The notes under the pieces are model-generated. The model was not told where the DNA came from. It saw nothing but the letters and a program-made list of their open reading frames with translations, and ran no database searches. A stretch of DNA of 64,000 nt from an uncultured candidate division WPS-2 bacterium (lineage in GTDB: Bacteria > Vulcanimicrobiota > Vulcanimicrobiia > Vulcanimicrobiales > Vulcanimicrobiaceae): NCBI GenBank assembly GCA_937927945.1, contig CALEYW010000061.1, forward strand, positions 25,483 to 89,482. The letters are read 5' to 3'. Below, piece by piece: positions 7,768 to 16,469 of this stretch. The stretch's first letter is position 1; the number at the start of each line of letters is the position of its first letter. A program made the position numbers and the translations under genes.

Positions 7768-9015
7768 TCAGCTGCCGCAGGCGTTACAGACAGGGTGTGT
7801 TCGGTCGTAGGCGGGCTGCTTGAGATAGTCTGCCGGCGGATAGGTCCAGAACTGCGAGACGTTGGGATACGTCGCGATCACGTCGTTGGCGAGCTTCCCG
7901 TTCTGCAGCTCGACCCGGCGGATGTAGATGTTTTCGACCGGGTTGCCGCGATCGTCTAAACGGAGCGGTCCGCGCGGCGCGTCGGTGATCCGCACGGCGC
8001 GGATCGCCTTCACGAACGCCGCGGCATCGCTCGTGTTGCCTTTTACCGCCGCGATGCCCCGGTCGAGATATTCCGCGCCGACGTACGTGCCTTCGGCGTA
8101 ATACGACGGCTCGTGGCCGTACGCTTTGGTGTACGCGGCGACGAACTTCTCATTGGCCGGCGACTTGATCGCGGCGCTGTACTGCAGTGCGGTGATCATC
8201 CCGACCGCGTCGGGGCTCGCCTGCAGCGTGCTCTCGTCGGTCGTGTTCCCTTGGCAAATCAGCGGCATCTTCAACCCGAACGCGCGGTACTGCTTGATGA
8301 AGTTCACCGCCGCCGCGCCGGAGAAGCTGCACGTCACCGCGTCGACGTCGTGCGGAAGCGCCGAGAGATACGGAGAGTAGTCGGAGGTCACCAGCGGCGT
8401 CCAGACCTCCTTGACGACCTTGCCGCCGTCGCGCTGGAACGTGTCGATGAAGCCGCCCAAGCTCTCCCAGCCGAAGTTGAAATCGTAGGCGATCGTCGCC
8501 ACCTTGCGGTACTTGAGCGTCTTGTACGCATAGTCGCCCAGCACGTGCGTCGGCTGGCTGCTCGTCCACTCGGTGCGCGCGATGTATGCGCTGGGCGTGC
8601 GCTGCGTGAGATCGTCCGATGAGACGATCGGATAGACCGCCGCCACCTTGTGCTCTTCGAGGTACGGCACGATCGCCGACCCAACCGCGGCGGAGAGCGG
8701 CCCGAACACGACGTCGACATGGTCCTGCTCGACCAGCTTGCGCAGTTGCGTGAGTCCGACCGACGGATTGCCCTGATCGTCGGCGACGACGACCTCCGCT
8801 TTCATTCCGCCGAGCGTCCCGTCGTGCTCCTTCAGATAGAGCTCGAGCCCTTCTTGCATGTATTTCCCCGGCGCCGCGAAGATGCCGGTGACCGGGTACA
8901 GGAAGCCGATCTTGAAGACCTTGCCTTGCGCGCCGGCGCCGTGCGTCGCCGTGCCGACGCTCGCGAGAACGAAGGACGCCGCTGCCAGCCAGGCGAGTCG
9001 TTTGAGCTGCATCAT
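7768..9015 (-). CDS. ABC transporter substrate-binding protein, branched-chain amino acid/amide type (copy 2)
   Basis: A 415-residue periplasmic type I binding protein. A cleavable signal peptide (KRLAWLAAASFVLASVG, AHGAGAQG region) precedes FKIGFLYPVTGIFAAPG, and the mature domain has the VVADDQGNPS and VFGPLSAAVGSAIVPY blocks typical of LivJ/AmiC-like proteins. The C-terminus ends with two cysteines (PVCNACGS). The start at 9015 is taken from the ATGA overlap with the upstream binding-protein gene; a second ATG at 9012 follows immediately. It is last in the liv operon and is a diverged tandem paralogue of its neighbour, sharing the YPNVSQFWT(Y/W) and DYLKQP endings. The ligand is unknown. 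Confidence 0.85.
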   Translation of the reverse strand: MMQLKRLAWLAAASFVLASVGTATHGAGAQGKVFKIGFLYPVTGIFAAPGKYMQEGLELYLKEHDGTLGGMKAEVVVADDQGNPSVGLTQLRKLVEQDHVDVVFGPLSAAVGSAIVPYLEEHKVAAVYPIVSSDDLTQRTPSAYIARTEWTSSQPTHVLGDYAYKTLKYRKVATIAYDFNFGWESLGGFIDTFQRDGGKVVKEVWTPLVTSDYSPYLSALPHDVDAVTCSFSGAAAVNFIKQYRAFGLKMPLICQGNTTDESTLQASPDAVGMITALQYSAAIKSPANEKFVAAYTKAYGHEPSYYAEGTYVGAEYLDRGIAAVKGNTSDAAAFVKAIRAVRITDAPRGPLRLDDRGNPVENIYIRRVELQNGKLANDVIATYPNVSQFWTYPPADYLKQPAYDRTHPVCNACGS

Positions 9016-10289
9016 TTCGAATACCCCTGGAAGGTGGGTGAATACGGTGGCTGTTTGAGGTAGTCGGCGGCTTTCCACGTCCAGAACTGCGAGACGTTGG
9101 GGTACGTTTTCGTCACGACGTTCCACGTCTTCGCGTACTTCGCTGCGTCGCCGGTCGTCGCGACGACCTTGCGGATGTACACGTTGTCGATCGGCGCTCC
9201 GTACTGGTCGAGCACCATCGGGCCGAACGGCGAGTCGGCGAGCTTGATCTCGCGCACGGCGCGCAGGAACGTTCCTGCTTCAGCGGTGTTTCCATGGACC
9301 GCTTCGATCCCGCGCCCGATCCATTGCGCCGCGGTGTAGAACGACGTCGCCATATACGACGGCAGCACGCCTTCGGCTTTGCTGTATTTCTGGACGAATG
9401 CCCGCGTCGCCGGCGCGTCGCGGCCTTCGGCGAAGTGACCGAAGCTGGTGATTCCCTCGACCAGCGCCGGATCGAGCGAACGAATGTTGGACTGATCGGT
9501 CGTCGTCTCGTTGGCGATCAGCGGAATCTTGTTCTTGAGCCCGAGCTGGCTCCATTGCTGGAGGAAGTGCACGGCATCGGCGCCGACCATCTCGACGAAC
9601 AACGCGTCGGGATTCGCCGCCTGCACCTGCGAGATGTACGGCGTGTAATCGGCCGTGCCGAGCGGCGCCCAGATCTGGCCGACGATGCGTCCGCCTTTGC
9701 GGGTGAACGTCTGCGAGAATCCGCCGGCGTTCTCGTACCCGAACGCATAGGAGTTGGCGAGCGTCATCACCTTGCGATGCCCTTGCTCGTACGCCCATTC
9801 GCCGGCGACGTGCGTCGTCTGACTCGACGTCCAGCCGGCAACCTTGATCACGAACGCGTTCGCCTGCCGCTGCGAGAGATCGTCGGCCGAGACCGTCGGG
9901 AAGAACATCGGGATGCGGTGCTGGATCCCGTACGGCGCGACGGCTAGGCCTTCGTTGGCCAGATAGGGCCCGACGATCATCTGCGCGCCGTCCTGCTCGA
10001 CCGCGCGCCGTGCTTGATCGAGCGCTTTCCCCGGATTCGTATTGGTGTCGTAGACGGTCGTCACGATCGTGCGGCCGGCGACTTTGTCGCCGTGCTCTTT
10101 CCAGTACAGCGTCCAGCCGGCAACCATGTCGTGGCCGGCCGCGGCGGCCGAACCCGACGTCGGCGCGAGGAGCGCGACCTTGATCGGCCCGCTCTCCGCG
10201 GACCGGCCCGGTGCCGGTACCAGGATGCCGAGCGTCGCGAGCGCGACGGCGAACGCGAGTCCCGGTCTAGGCCTGCTGAACATCCTCAT
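9012..10289 (-). CDS. ABC transporter substrate-binding protein, branched-chain amino acid/amide type (copy 1)
   Basis: A 425-residue exported binding protein of the same family as the next gene: signal peptide (RPRPGLAFAVALATLGILVP), then IKVALLAPTSGSAAAAG, VYDTNTNPG, MIVGPYLANEG and VEMVGADAVHF. Both copies keep the SQFWTWKAADYLKQP-type C-terminus. It lies 15 bases after livF, so it is in the same transcript. Having two adjacent binding proteins could widen the ligand range of one permease; that is inference from position only. Confidence 0.86.
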   Translation of the reverse strand: MRMFSRPRPGLAFAVALATLGILVPAPGRSAESGPIKVALLAPTSGSAAAAGHDMVAGWTLYWKEHGDKVAGRTIVTTVYDTNTNPGKALDQARRAVEQDGAQMIVGPYLANEGLAVAPYGIQHRIPMFFPTVSADDLSQRQANAFVIKVAGWTSSQTTHVAGEWAYEQGHRKVMTLANSYAFGYENAGGFSQTFTRKGGRIVGQIWAPLGTADYTPYISQVQAANPDALFVEMVGADAVHFLQQWSQLGLKNKIPLIANETTTDQSNIRSLDPALVEGITSFGHFAEGRDAPATRAFVQKYSKAEGVLPSYMATSFYTAAQWIGRGIEAVHGNTAEAGTFLRAVREIKLADSPFGPMVLDQYGAPIDNVYIRKVVATTGDAAKYAKTWNVVTKTYPNVSQFWTWKAADYLKQPPYSPTFQGYSK

Positions 10290-10304
10290 CGATGGATCCT
10301 CCTC

Positions 10305-11006
10305 TTAGATGCCGAGGTGGGTGGTGCGAAGCTGCGCGTTGGTACGAATCTCCTCCGGGTCGCCCGCGAAGACGACGCGGCCTTTGCTGATGATGTACGC
10401 GGTGTCGGCGACGGAGAGCGCGAGCGGCAAGTTCTGCTCGACGAGCACGATCGCCAGCCCCGTCTCCTTGAGACGGCGCATCGTGTTCTGCAATTCGTGG
10501 ACGATCAGCGGCGCCAATCCTTCCGAGGGCTCGTCCATCATGAGCAGCACGGGGTTCGACATCAGCGCGCGGCCGATCGCGACCATCTGCTGCTCGCCGC
10601 CGCTGAGCTGTCCGCCGTAGTTTGCGGCGCGCTCGCGCAGCCGCGGGAACATCGCGTATACGGTCTCGAGCGACCAGCGGCCGGGCCGCCCCGGGACGCC
10701 GCCGATGGTGAGGTTCTCCTGCACCGTGAGCGACGGAAAGATGCGGCGCCCTTGGGGGACGAGGCCGACCCCCAGGCGCGCGATCGCGTGCGAGGGCAAT
10801 CGTTCGATCGCCGCATCGTTGAAACGAATGCTGCCGGCGCGCGGCGGCGTGAAGCCGATCACCGACCGGATCAGCGTCGTCTTGCCGACGCCGTTGCGGC
10901 CGAGGATCGCCGTCACCGCCCCGGCCGGCGCTTCGAGCGAAACGCCCTGCAGCACGTGGCTGTGCTCGTAGTACGTGTGGATTTCCTCGACGGCGAGCAG
11001 GTTCAC
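10305..11006 (-). CDS. livF: LivF-type ABC transporter ATPase
   Basis: A 233-residue cytoplasmic ATPase of the branched-chain amino acid/urea/amide transporter family. It has Walker A GRNGVGKTT, signature LSGGEQQ, Walker B with DEPSEGL, and the H-loop replaced in family style by EQN (IVLVEQNLPLAL). The GTG start overlaps the livG stop as GTGA. With livG it would power the livH/livM permease encoded just upstream. Confidence 0.93.
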   Translation of the reverse strand: MNLLAVEEIHTYYEHSHVLQGVSLEAPAGAVTAILGRNGVGKTTLIRSVIGFTPPRAGSIRFNDAAIERLPSHAIARLGVGLVPQGRRIFPSLTVQENLTIGGVPGRPGRWSLETVYAMFPRLRERAANYGGQLSGGEQQMVAIGRALMSNPVLLMMDEPSEGLAPLIVHELQNTMRRLKETGLAIVLVEQNLPLALSVADTAYIISKGRVVFAGDPEEIRTNAQLRTTHLGI

Positions 11007-11767
11007 AGCACGCCGCCCAAATAGATCTCCTGCACGGCGGCGTCACCGCGAATGGCGTCGAGCGGCCCGTCCGCGACGACCCGGCCGTGGTGCAGCACCG
11101 TGAGCCGCTCGACGATGTCGAAGACGACGCCCATGTCGTGCTCGATCAGCACCATCGTCAAGCCGGAGCGCTCGCGCTTGAGCATCTCGGTGACGAGCGA
11201 GGCGTCACCCGGAGCGAGCCCCGCCGTCGGCTCGTCGAGCAGCAGCAATTTCGGTCGCTGCGCCATGGCGAGCAGGATCTCGATCTGCCGCTTCTCACCG
11301 TATCCCAGCGCGTCGATCGACGCGTCGCCGCGATCGGCGAGCCCCACTTGGTCGAGCAGCGCCAGCGCCTCTTCGTCGCGTTTGCGATAGCGGCTGCGCG
11401 GCGCGAGCAGCGCGAAACGTTCGCCGCTGTGTGCCTGCAGCGCGAGCACGATGTTCTCGACGACGGTCAAACGCGGAAAGAGCGTCGTGGTCTGAAACGT
11501 CCTCGCGAGGCCGCTGCGCGCGCGGGCGTGCGCGGCGAGCCGCGTAACGTCGCGGTCCAGAAACCGCACCGTACCGCTCGTCAACGGCAGCTCGCCGGCG
11601 ATGATGTTGAACAGCGTCGATTTACCCGCTCCGTTCGGTCCGATGATCCCGCAGCGCTCGCCGGTGCGCACGTCGAGCGAGACGTCGTCGAGCACGCTGA
11701 GGCTGCCGAAGCGCTTCGTGACGCCGCGCAGCGACAGGCAGAGAGCATCCCCGGGCGCGCCGGTCAC
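11003..11767 (-). CDS. livG: LivG-type ABC transporter ATPase
   Basis: A 254-residue ATPase: Walker A GPNGAGKST, family-style signature LGYGEKRQIE, Walker B LLLLDEPTAGL and the LIEHDMGVVFDI segment. The GTG start at 11767 overlaps the livM stop (GTGA); the open frame runs on to 12139 but those residues are antisense to livM and not LivG-like. It pairs with livF in one importer. Confidence 0.93.
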   Translation of the reverse strand: MTGAPGDALCLSLRGVTKRFGSLSVLDDVSLDVRTGERCGIIGPNGAGKSTLFNIIAGELPLTSGTVRFLDRDVTRLAAHARARSGLARTFQTTTLFPRLTVVENIVLALQAHSGERFALLAPRSRYRKRDEEALALLDQVGLADRGDASIDALGYGEKRQIEILLAMAQRPKLLLLDEPTAGLAPGDASLVTEMLKRERSGLTMVLIEHDMGVVFDIVERLTVLHHGRVVADGPLDAIRGDAAVQEIYLGGVL

Positions 11768-12753
11768 CGGTCCTCCAGCGGCACGTCGGCAGCGAGCACA
11801 ACGGGCCGTCCGCGCAACCGCGCCCAGAGCCGCGGAACCAGCACCACGAGACCGCCCGGCGCGTACATGACGATGACGAAGTAGATGAGGCCGAGCACCA
11901 GCATCCAGCGCTGCGTCACCGCGCTGAGTTCGTTGCTGAGAAAGACGACGACGAGCGCGCCGAAGAACTGTCCGAAGATGGTGCCGATCCCGCCCAGGAT
12001 CACGATGATCAGAAACTGCGTCGACTGATCGAGCGAGAGGTTGACCGGCCCGACGAATTGGTTGTACCACGCGAAGAGCACGCCGGCCGTCCCGGCGAAC
12101 GCGGCCGAGATCATCAGCGCGAAATAGCGGTACAGCCACACGTTGTAGCCGAGCGCACGCATCCGGCGCGGCGTTTCACGCACGCCCTTGAGCACGAGAC
12201 CGAACGGAGAGCGCACGATCGTCATCAGCAGCGCGAACGCGAGCGCGAACATGACGAGGCACACGTAGTAGTAGCCGGTATTTCCCGACACGTCGAGCGG
12301 GCCGATGTGGGGCCGAACGATCCCGGTGATCCCGTTGTCGCCGCCGCTGACGGAGACCCACTGGTACGCGAGCCCCCACATGATCTGGTTGAGGGCGATC
12401 GTGATGATGATGAAGCCCGGGCCTTCGGCGCGCAGCGCGACCAAGCCGAACAGCGCGGCGGTCACGACCGCCGCGGTGATGCCCAGCCCGAGGCCGGGGA
12501 GGAACCCTACGACGTGAAACCGCGTCGCGGCGATCGCGACGGCGTACGCGCCGACGCCGAACAGCGCGGCTTGAGAGAAGTTGACGAGGCCGGTGAAACC
12601 GATGAGCAGGTCGAGGCTCATCGCCGCGATCGCGATGATCCACGTCTGCGTCAGCAGCGAGACGTAGAAGGTCGGGACGCCGAGGCACGGCAGCAGGAGC
12701 GCGACGACGGCGCCGGCGGCGAGCGCGAACGTCCAGCGGCGGCGCACGCTCAC
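11764..12753 (-). CDS. livM: LivM-type ABC transporter permease
   Basis: A 329-residue inner-membrane permease with about ten hydrophobic segments. The conserved LDLLIGFTGLVNFSQAALFG block near residue 50 and LGGIGTIFGQFFGA near residue 245 mark the LivM subfamily. Starts with GTG at the GTGA overlap with livH. The C-terminal tail (RLWARLRGRPVV) is short and lacks a fused ATPase domain. Confidence 0.92.
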   Translation of the reverse strand: MSVRRRWTFALAAGAVVALLLPCLGVPTFYVSLLTQTWIIAIAAMSLDLLIGFTGLVNFSQAALFGVGAYAVAIAATRFHVVGFLPGLGLGITAAVVTAALFGLVALRAEGPGFIIITIALNQIMWGLAYQWVSVSGGDNGITGIVRPHIGPLDVSGNTGYYYVCLVMFALAFALLMTIVRSPFGLVLKGVRETPRRMRALGYNVWLYRYFALMISAAFAGTAGVLFAWYNQFVGPVNLSLDQSTQFLIIVILGGIGTIFGQFFGALVVVFLSNELSAVTQRWMLVLGLIYFVIVMYAPGGLVVLVPRLWARLRGRPVVLAADVPLEDR

Positions 12754-13607
12754 AGCTTTCTCCCGAACAACCCTTGCGGCCGAAAGGCCATGATCAGCGC
12801 GACCGGGACGAAGATCGTGAAATAGGAGAGCTCCGGGAACATCGCTTTCCCGAACGCGTTGACGAGCCCGATCAGCAAGCTCCCGACGAACGCCCCGGTG
12901 AGGCTGCCCATCCCGCCGACGATGACGACCGCGAACGCGAGCGGCGTCAGCTCGCCGTCGAGTCCCGGGTAGGCGCTCGTGATCGGACCCCCGAGCAGCC
13001 CGCCGATCCCCGCCACCAGCGCGCCGGCCGCGAAGACGATGTAGAACGAGCGGTTCACGTCGACGCCGACCCCGCGCGCCATCTCCTCGTCATCGACCGC
13101 GGCGCGGATCATGACCCCGAGCATCGTGCGATGCATCGCAACGAAAAGAACCACGGCGATCGTGGTGCTGATCGCGATCACGGCCAGCCAATACGCCGGA
13201 AAGATCACGCCGCCGACCTGCAGCGACTGGGCGAGGAACGGCGGGGCCGCGATCGAGTGCGGGTCGCCGCCCCAGGTTGCGAGGATGACGTCGTCGAGGA
13301 TCAGCGCGAAGCCGAGCGTCAGCAGCAGCGAGGTGAGCGGGTCGGCGTGATAGCGATGCAGGAACGCGCTGTACACGGCGAGGCCCAGGGCCATCGTCAC
13401 GATGCCGGCGGCGACGCTCGCCACCCAAAAGTTCAGGCCGTGCGCGACGAGCGCGAGCCCGACGTACGCGCCGAGCAGATAGAACGCGGTCTGCGCCAAG
13501 TTGATGATCCGCATCAGCCCGAAGATCAGCGTCAACCCGGAGGCGATCAGGAACAGCAGGCTTCCGTACGCGAGCCCGCCGAGGGCGTTCTGGACGTAGA
13601 ACTGCAT
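12750..13607 (-). CDS. livH: LivH-type ABC transporter permease
   Basis: A 285-residue membrane permease beginning MQFYVQNALGGLAYGSLLFL, with GLTLIFGLMRIINLAQ and IVGGMGSLTGAFVGSLLIG, the LivH hallmarks. The ATG at 13607 is chosen because similarity starts there; the open frame extends far upstream only as an antisense shadow of the dehydrogenase gene. A 26-base gap separates it from that dehydrogenase, so co-transcription is likely. Confidence 0.92.
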   Translation of the reverse strand: MQFYVQNALGGLAYGSLLFLIASGLTLIFGLMRIINLAQTAFYLLGAYVGLALVAHGLNFWVASVAAGIVTMALGLAVYSAFLHRYHADPLTSLLLTLGFALILDDVILATWGGDPHSIAAPPFLAQSLQVGGVIFPAYWLAVIAISTTIAVVLFVAMHRTMLGVMIRAAVDDEEMARGVGVDVNRSFYIVFAAGALVAGIGGLLGGPITSAYPGLDGELTPLAFAVVIVGGMGSLTGAFVGSLLIGLVNAFGKAMFPELSYFTIFVPVALIMAFRPQGLFGRKL

Positions 13608-13633
13608 GCGCCGCGCCCCTTTATCCCTAGCCG

Positions 13634-14527
13634 CTACGGATCGGCGGGAAGCCCCGCCATCGTCCTCAGCACCGAGGCGATGGCAGCCGTGTCCTGTTTG
13701 CCGCGCCCCTGCGCCAAGGCCGCGCCGTGGAACATCGCGCTCAGCGAGAATAGCGGCGTCGGTGCGCCGACCTCCTGGGCGAACGCGGCAATGATGTCGA
13801 GGTCTTTCTGGTAGACCTCGAGTTTCATGGCCGCCTCGTCGTAGCTGCCGGCAGCCATCATCGGGCCGCGCACCTGCAGCATCCTCGACGCGCCCGCGCC
13901 GTCGCCGACCACGTCGAGCATCTCGAGCGGATCGAGCCCCGCTTTCTGCGCGAGCACGACGGCCTCCGCGGTCGAGAGATTGTGGATCGTCACCAGCAGG
14001 TTGGCGATGTACTTGAGCTTCGAGCCGTTGCCGAACGCGCCGACGTAGCGCACCGAGCGCGCGAACCGCTCGAGAACCGGACGCGCGGCGTCGTAGGCCG
14101 CCCGCTCGCCGCTCGCGTAGATCGCGATGTCGCGCACGCGGGCCTGCGAGCCGGTGCCGCTGACGGGTGCGTCGAGCATCGCGGCACCGCGCTCCGCCAG
14201 CCGCGCGCGCGTCGACTCCTTGGCGGCGAGCGAGAACGTGCTCGCCTCGACGACGACGAGGCCGGCGCGAGCACCGGCCGCGAGCCCGTCCGCTGCGAAG
14301 AATGCCGCTTCGAGCGCCGCGACGCTCGGGAGCGCGCTGATCACGATCTCCGACTGCTCGGCTAGTGCGCGTGGGCTCGGCGCGGCCCGGCCGCCGCGCT
14401 CGACGAACGCCGCCAGCGCTGCCGGATCGACGTCGAACCCGCCGACGGCGAGGCCGGCGTCGAGGAGATGGCCGGCGTACGCGGAGCCCATGATTCCCAA
14501 GCCGACGAGGCCGACCCGGTCGCTCAT
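13634..14527 (-). CDS. NAD(P)-dependent beta-hydroxyacid dehydrogenase (3-hydroxyisobutyrate dehydrogenase family)
   Basis: A 297-residue enzyme with an N-terminal Rossmann motif GLVGLGIMGSAYAGHL, a substrate motif DAPVSGTGSQA and the catalytic-lysine region GNGSKLKYIANLL (Lys in NGSKLKY) followed by YQKDLDI. This matches 3-hydroxyisobutyrate, tartronate semialdehyde and related beta-hydroxyacid dehydrogenases. Its position between an LLM monooxygenase and a Liv permease suggests it processes an intermediate of the imported compound. The exact substrate is not predictable. ATGA couples it to the LLM gene. Confidence 0.85.
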   Translation of the reverse strand: MSDRVGLVGLGIMGSAYAGHLLDAGLAVGGFDVDPAALAAFVERGGRAAPSPRALAEQSEIVISALPSVAALEAAFFAADGLAAGARAGLVVVEASTFSLAAKESTRARLAERGAAMLDAPVSGTGSQARVRDIAIYASGERAAYDAARPVLERFARSVRYVGAFGNGSKLKYIANLLVTIHNLSTAEAVVLAQKAGLDPLEMLDVVGDGAGASRMLQVRGPMMAAGSYDEAAMKLEVYQKDLDIIAAFAQEVGAPTPLFSLSAMFHGAALAQGRGKQDTAAIASVLRTMAGLPADP

Positions 14528-15621
14528 CCGACCGCACATGCGATCGCAGCGTTCACGCGCGGCATCACCTCGGTCGCCATCAGTTCCATCGAGCGCCGCG
14601 CCAGTACGGGATCGGCCCAGTCGTGTCCGGCGTACAGCAGCGTGCCGAAGTCGCCGATCGCGTCGCGAAACGCGAGCAGCTGTTCGACCACGGAGTCGAC
14701 GGTGCCGCAGATGACGAGCGAATCGAGCACGTAGTCGAGCGTGATCGCGGCGTCCGGCAGACTGCGATCGTGCTTGAACAGCTCGGGACGGCCGTTGCCG
14801 ATCAGCTTGGTCATCAGCGAGCGGAAGTAGTAGGCGTACGGTCCGTCGTGACCCTTCGCGTAACGCTGCGCCGTCTCGTCGTCGTCGGCGACGAACACGC
14901 TCTTCGCCACGCGCCAGTCGGCGGAATCGGCGCTGCGGCCGCCGTTCGCGCAGCCTTCCTGATACTTCGGCCAGTGCGAGGCGACCCACACCGGCTGCAG
15001 AAAGTTCGCCGAAATCGGCGTCCAGCCGCGCTCGGCCGCGGCGACGACGCCCTTCGAGAAGGGCGCCACAGCAGTGACGACGATCGGCGGATGCGGGCGC
15101 TGGAACGGTTTGACGATGCTGCCTTGCCCGGTCGCGGCGTTCATCGTGCGGCGCGTCGTGACGCTCCAATACCGGCCCTGCAGATCGTACGGCGCATCAC
15201 CGGCCCAGATCGCCAGCACCTGATCGATCGCCTCGACGAACATCGCCGTGCGGTCACGGTCGAGGTTGCCGAACGCCTCCGCATCGGAGAGCAAGCCGCC
15301 CGGACTGATGCCGAACAGGAACCGGCCTTCCAGCAAGTGGTCGATCATCGCGACCTGCGCGGCGACTTGGGCGGGATGGTTGTTGGGAAGGTTCACCGTG
15401 CCGGTGCCCAGCGTGATGTGCTGCGTGCGATCGATCAGCGACGCGATGAACGTCAAGCACGACGTGACCGGCTCGGCGATGTCGGTCACGTGCTCACCGA
15501 CGAACGCCTCGACGTACCCGAGGGCGTCGGCCAGGACGATCGCCTCGCGATCTTCCTTGAGCACCTCGGTGTAGTCCCGCGACGGCGGGTGCAGGGGCAT
15601 CGTGAAGTAGCCTAGCCGCAT
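14524..15621 (-). CDS. LLM-class flavin-dependent monooxygenase
   Basis: A 365-residue bacterial luciferase-like TIM barrel beginning MRLGYFTMPLHPPSRDY, with FVGEHVTD, GTGTVNLPNNHPAQVA and ISPGGLLSDAEAFG; the closest resemblance is to alkanal/limonene-type LLM monooxygenases. Such enzymes need reduced flavin from a separate reductase, and a flavin reductase gene lies 2 kb away at 17546. First gene of the minus-strand operon and divergent from a TetR regulator. The start at 15621 is preferred over 15642 because family similarity begins at MRLGY. Confidence 0.87.
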   Translation of the reverse strand: MRLGYFTMPLHPPSRDYTEVLKEDREAIVLADALGYVEAFVGEHVTDIAEPVTSCLTFIASLIDRTQHITLGTGTVNLPNNHPAQVAAQVAMIDHLLEGRFLFGISPGGLLSDAEAFGNLDRDRTAMFVEAIDQVLAIWAGDAPYDLQGRYWSVTTRRTMNAATGQGSIVKPFQRPHPPIVVTAVAPFSKGVVAAAERGWTPISANFLQPVWVASHWPKYQEGCANGGRSADSADWRVAKSVFVADDDETAQRYAKGHDGPYAYYFRSLMTKLIGNGRPELFKHDRSLPDAAITLDYVLDSLVICGTVDSVVEQLLAFRDAIGDFGTLLYAGHDWADPVLARRSMELMATEVMPRVNAAIACAVG

Positions 15622-15653
15622 CCACGCTCTCCCATCTCGCACCGGGCGCTAAC

Positions 15654-15781
15654 TATCAAGCGATAAGCAAGACTCCGCGAGTCGTCCGTCCGAGGGTCCC
15701 GACGTGTTCACGCGGTGGAACTTTTTTCCTTGCCGGTCGGGGTTGCCGCCGGCGAGCAAAAGGACGCTCCGTACTTATCGC
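15654..15781. promoter_or_regulatory. Divergent intergenic region with repeated TTATCG/CGATAA sites
   Basis: The gap between the LLM operon and the TetR gene contains TATC-AAGC-GATA (15654-15665) and an 8-bp inverted repeat GCGATAAG (15660-15667) with CTTATCGC (15774-15781). TTATCG-type half-sites recur in the palindrome at 17523-17538. These are candidate operators for the adjacent TetR protein. No convincing -10/-35 pair was recognised here. Confidence 0.35.
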
Positions 15782-15794
15782 CATATCACTACGC

Positions 15795-16469
15795 GTGGCG
15801 ACGCCGAAGCCCAAACCCAAGGCGCCGCGCCGGCGCCTCTCGGCCGACGAACGCGAGCGGCTCATCGCCCGCGGCGCCGTCGCGTACTTCTGCGAGGTCG
15901 GCTTCGGCGGCCAGACGCGCGAGCTCGCACGGCGCCTGGGCATCACGCAGCCGCTGCTCTACCGCTACTTCCCTAACAAAGAAGCGCTGATCGACCGCGT
16001 CTACCAGGAGGTCTACCTCAACCGCTGGGACCCGCGCTGGGAAGAGCTGCTCGACGACCACGCGCGGCCGGCGCGCGAGCGGATCATCGCGTTCTATCGG
16101 GACTATGCGAAGGCGGTGCTCAGCTACGAGTGGATCCGGATCTTCATGTTCTCCGGGCTGCGCGGGATGAACCTCAACAACCGGTATCTGACACTCGTCC
16201 GCGATCGCATCTACACCCGGGTGATTCGCGAGCTGCGCCTCGAGCACGGTCTGCCGACGCCGGCCCAGCTCCCGATCAGCGAGATGGAGTTCGAGCTCGT
16301 GTGGGGGCTTCACGCGAGCATCTTCTACCTCGGGATCCGCAAGTGGATCTACGGTTTGGAGATCCCCGAGAACGTCGAGGCGCTGATCGAAGGCCTCACC
16401 ACGGCGTTTCTCGACGGCGTCCCGGCGGTCATGACGAGGATGGCAAAGAAGCCGCGCCGGCGGAGCTGA
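15795..16469 (+). CDS. TetR/AcrR family transcriptional regulator
   Basis: A 224-residue regulator. The N-terminal helix-turn-helix covers about residues 15-60 (ERERLIARGAVAYFCEVG, then ELARRLGITQPLLYRYFPNK), followed by an all-helical ligand domain. GTG at 15795 is the only reasonable start near the conserved region. It faces away from the LLM/liv operon, the usual arrangement for a local repressor, so that operon and possibly the flavin reductase are inferred targets. Its 3' end overlaps the convergent amidohydrolase gene by 41 bases. Confidence 0.88.
   Translation: MATPKPKPKAPRRRLSADERERLIARGAVAYFCEVGFGGQTRELARRLGITQPLLYRYFPNKEALIDRVYQEVYLNRWDPRWEELLDDHARPARERIIAFYRDYAKAVLSYEWIRIFMFSGLRGMNLNNRYLTLVRDRIYTRVIRELRLEHGLPTPAQLPISEMEFELVWGLHASIFYLGIRKWIYGLEIPENVEALIEGLTTAFLDGVPAVMTRMAKKPRRRS

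Noticed and set aside
15049..15064. GCCCTTCGAGAAGGGC palindrome as a second copy of the glmU repeat
   Set aside because: It lacks the longer repeat core, lies in normal LLM coding sequence and is compatible with ordinary codon choice.
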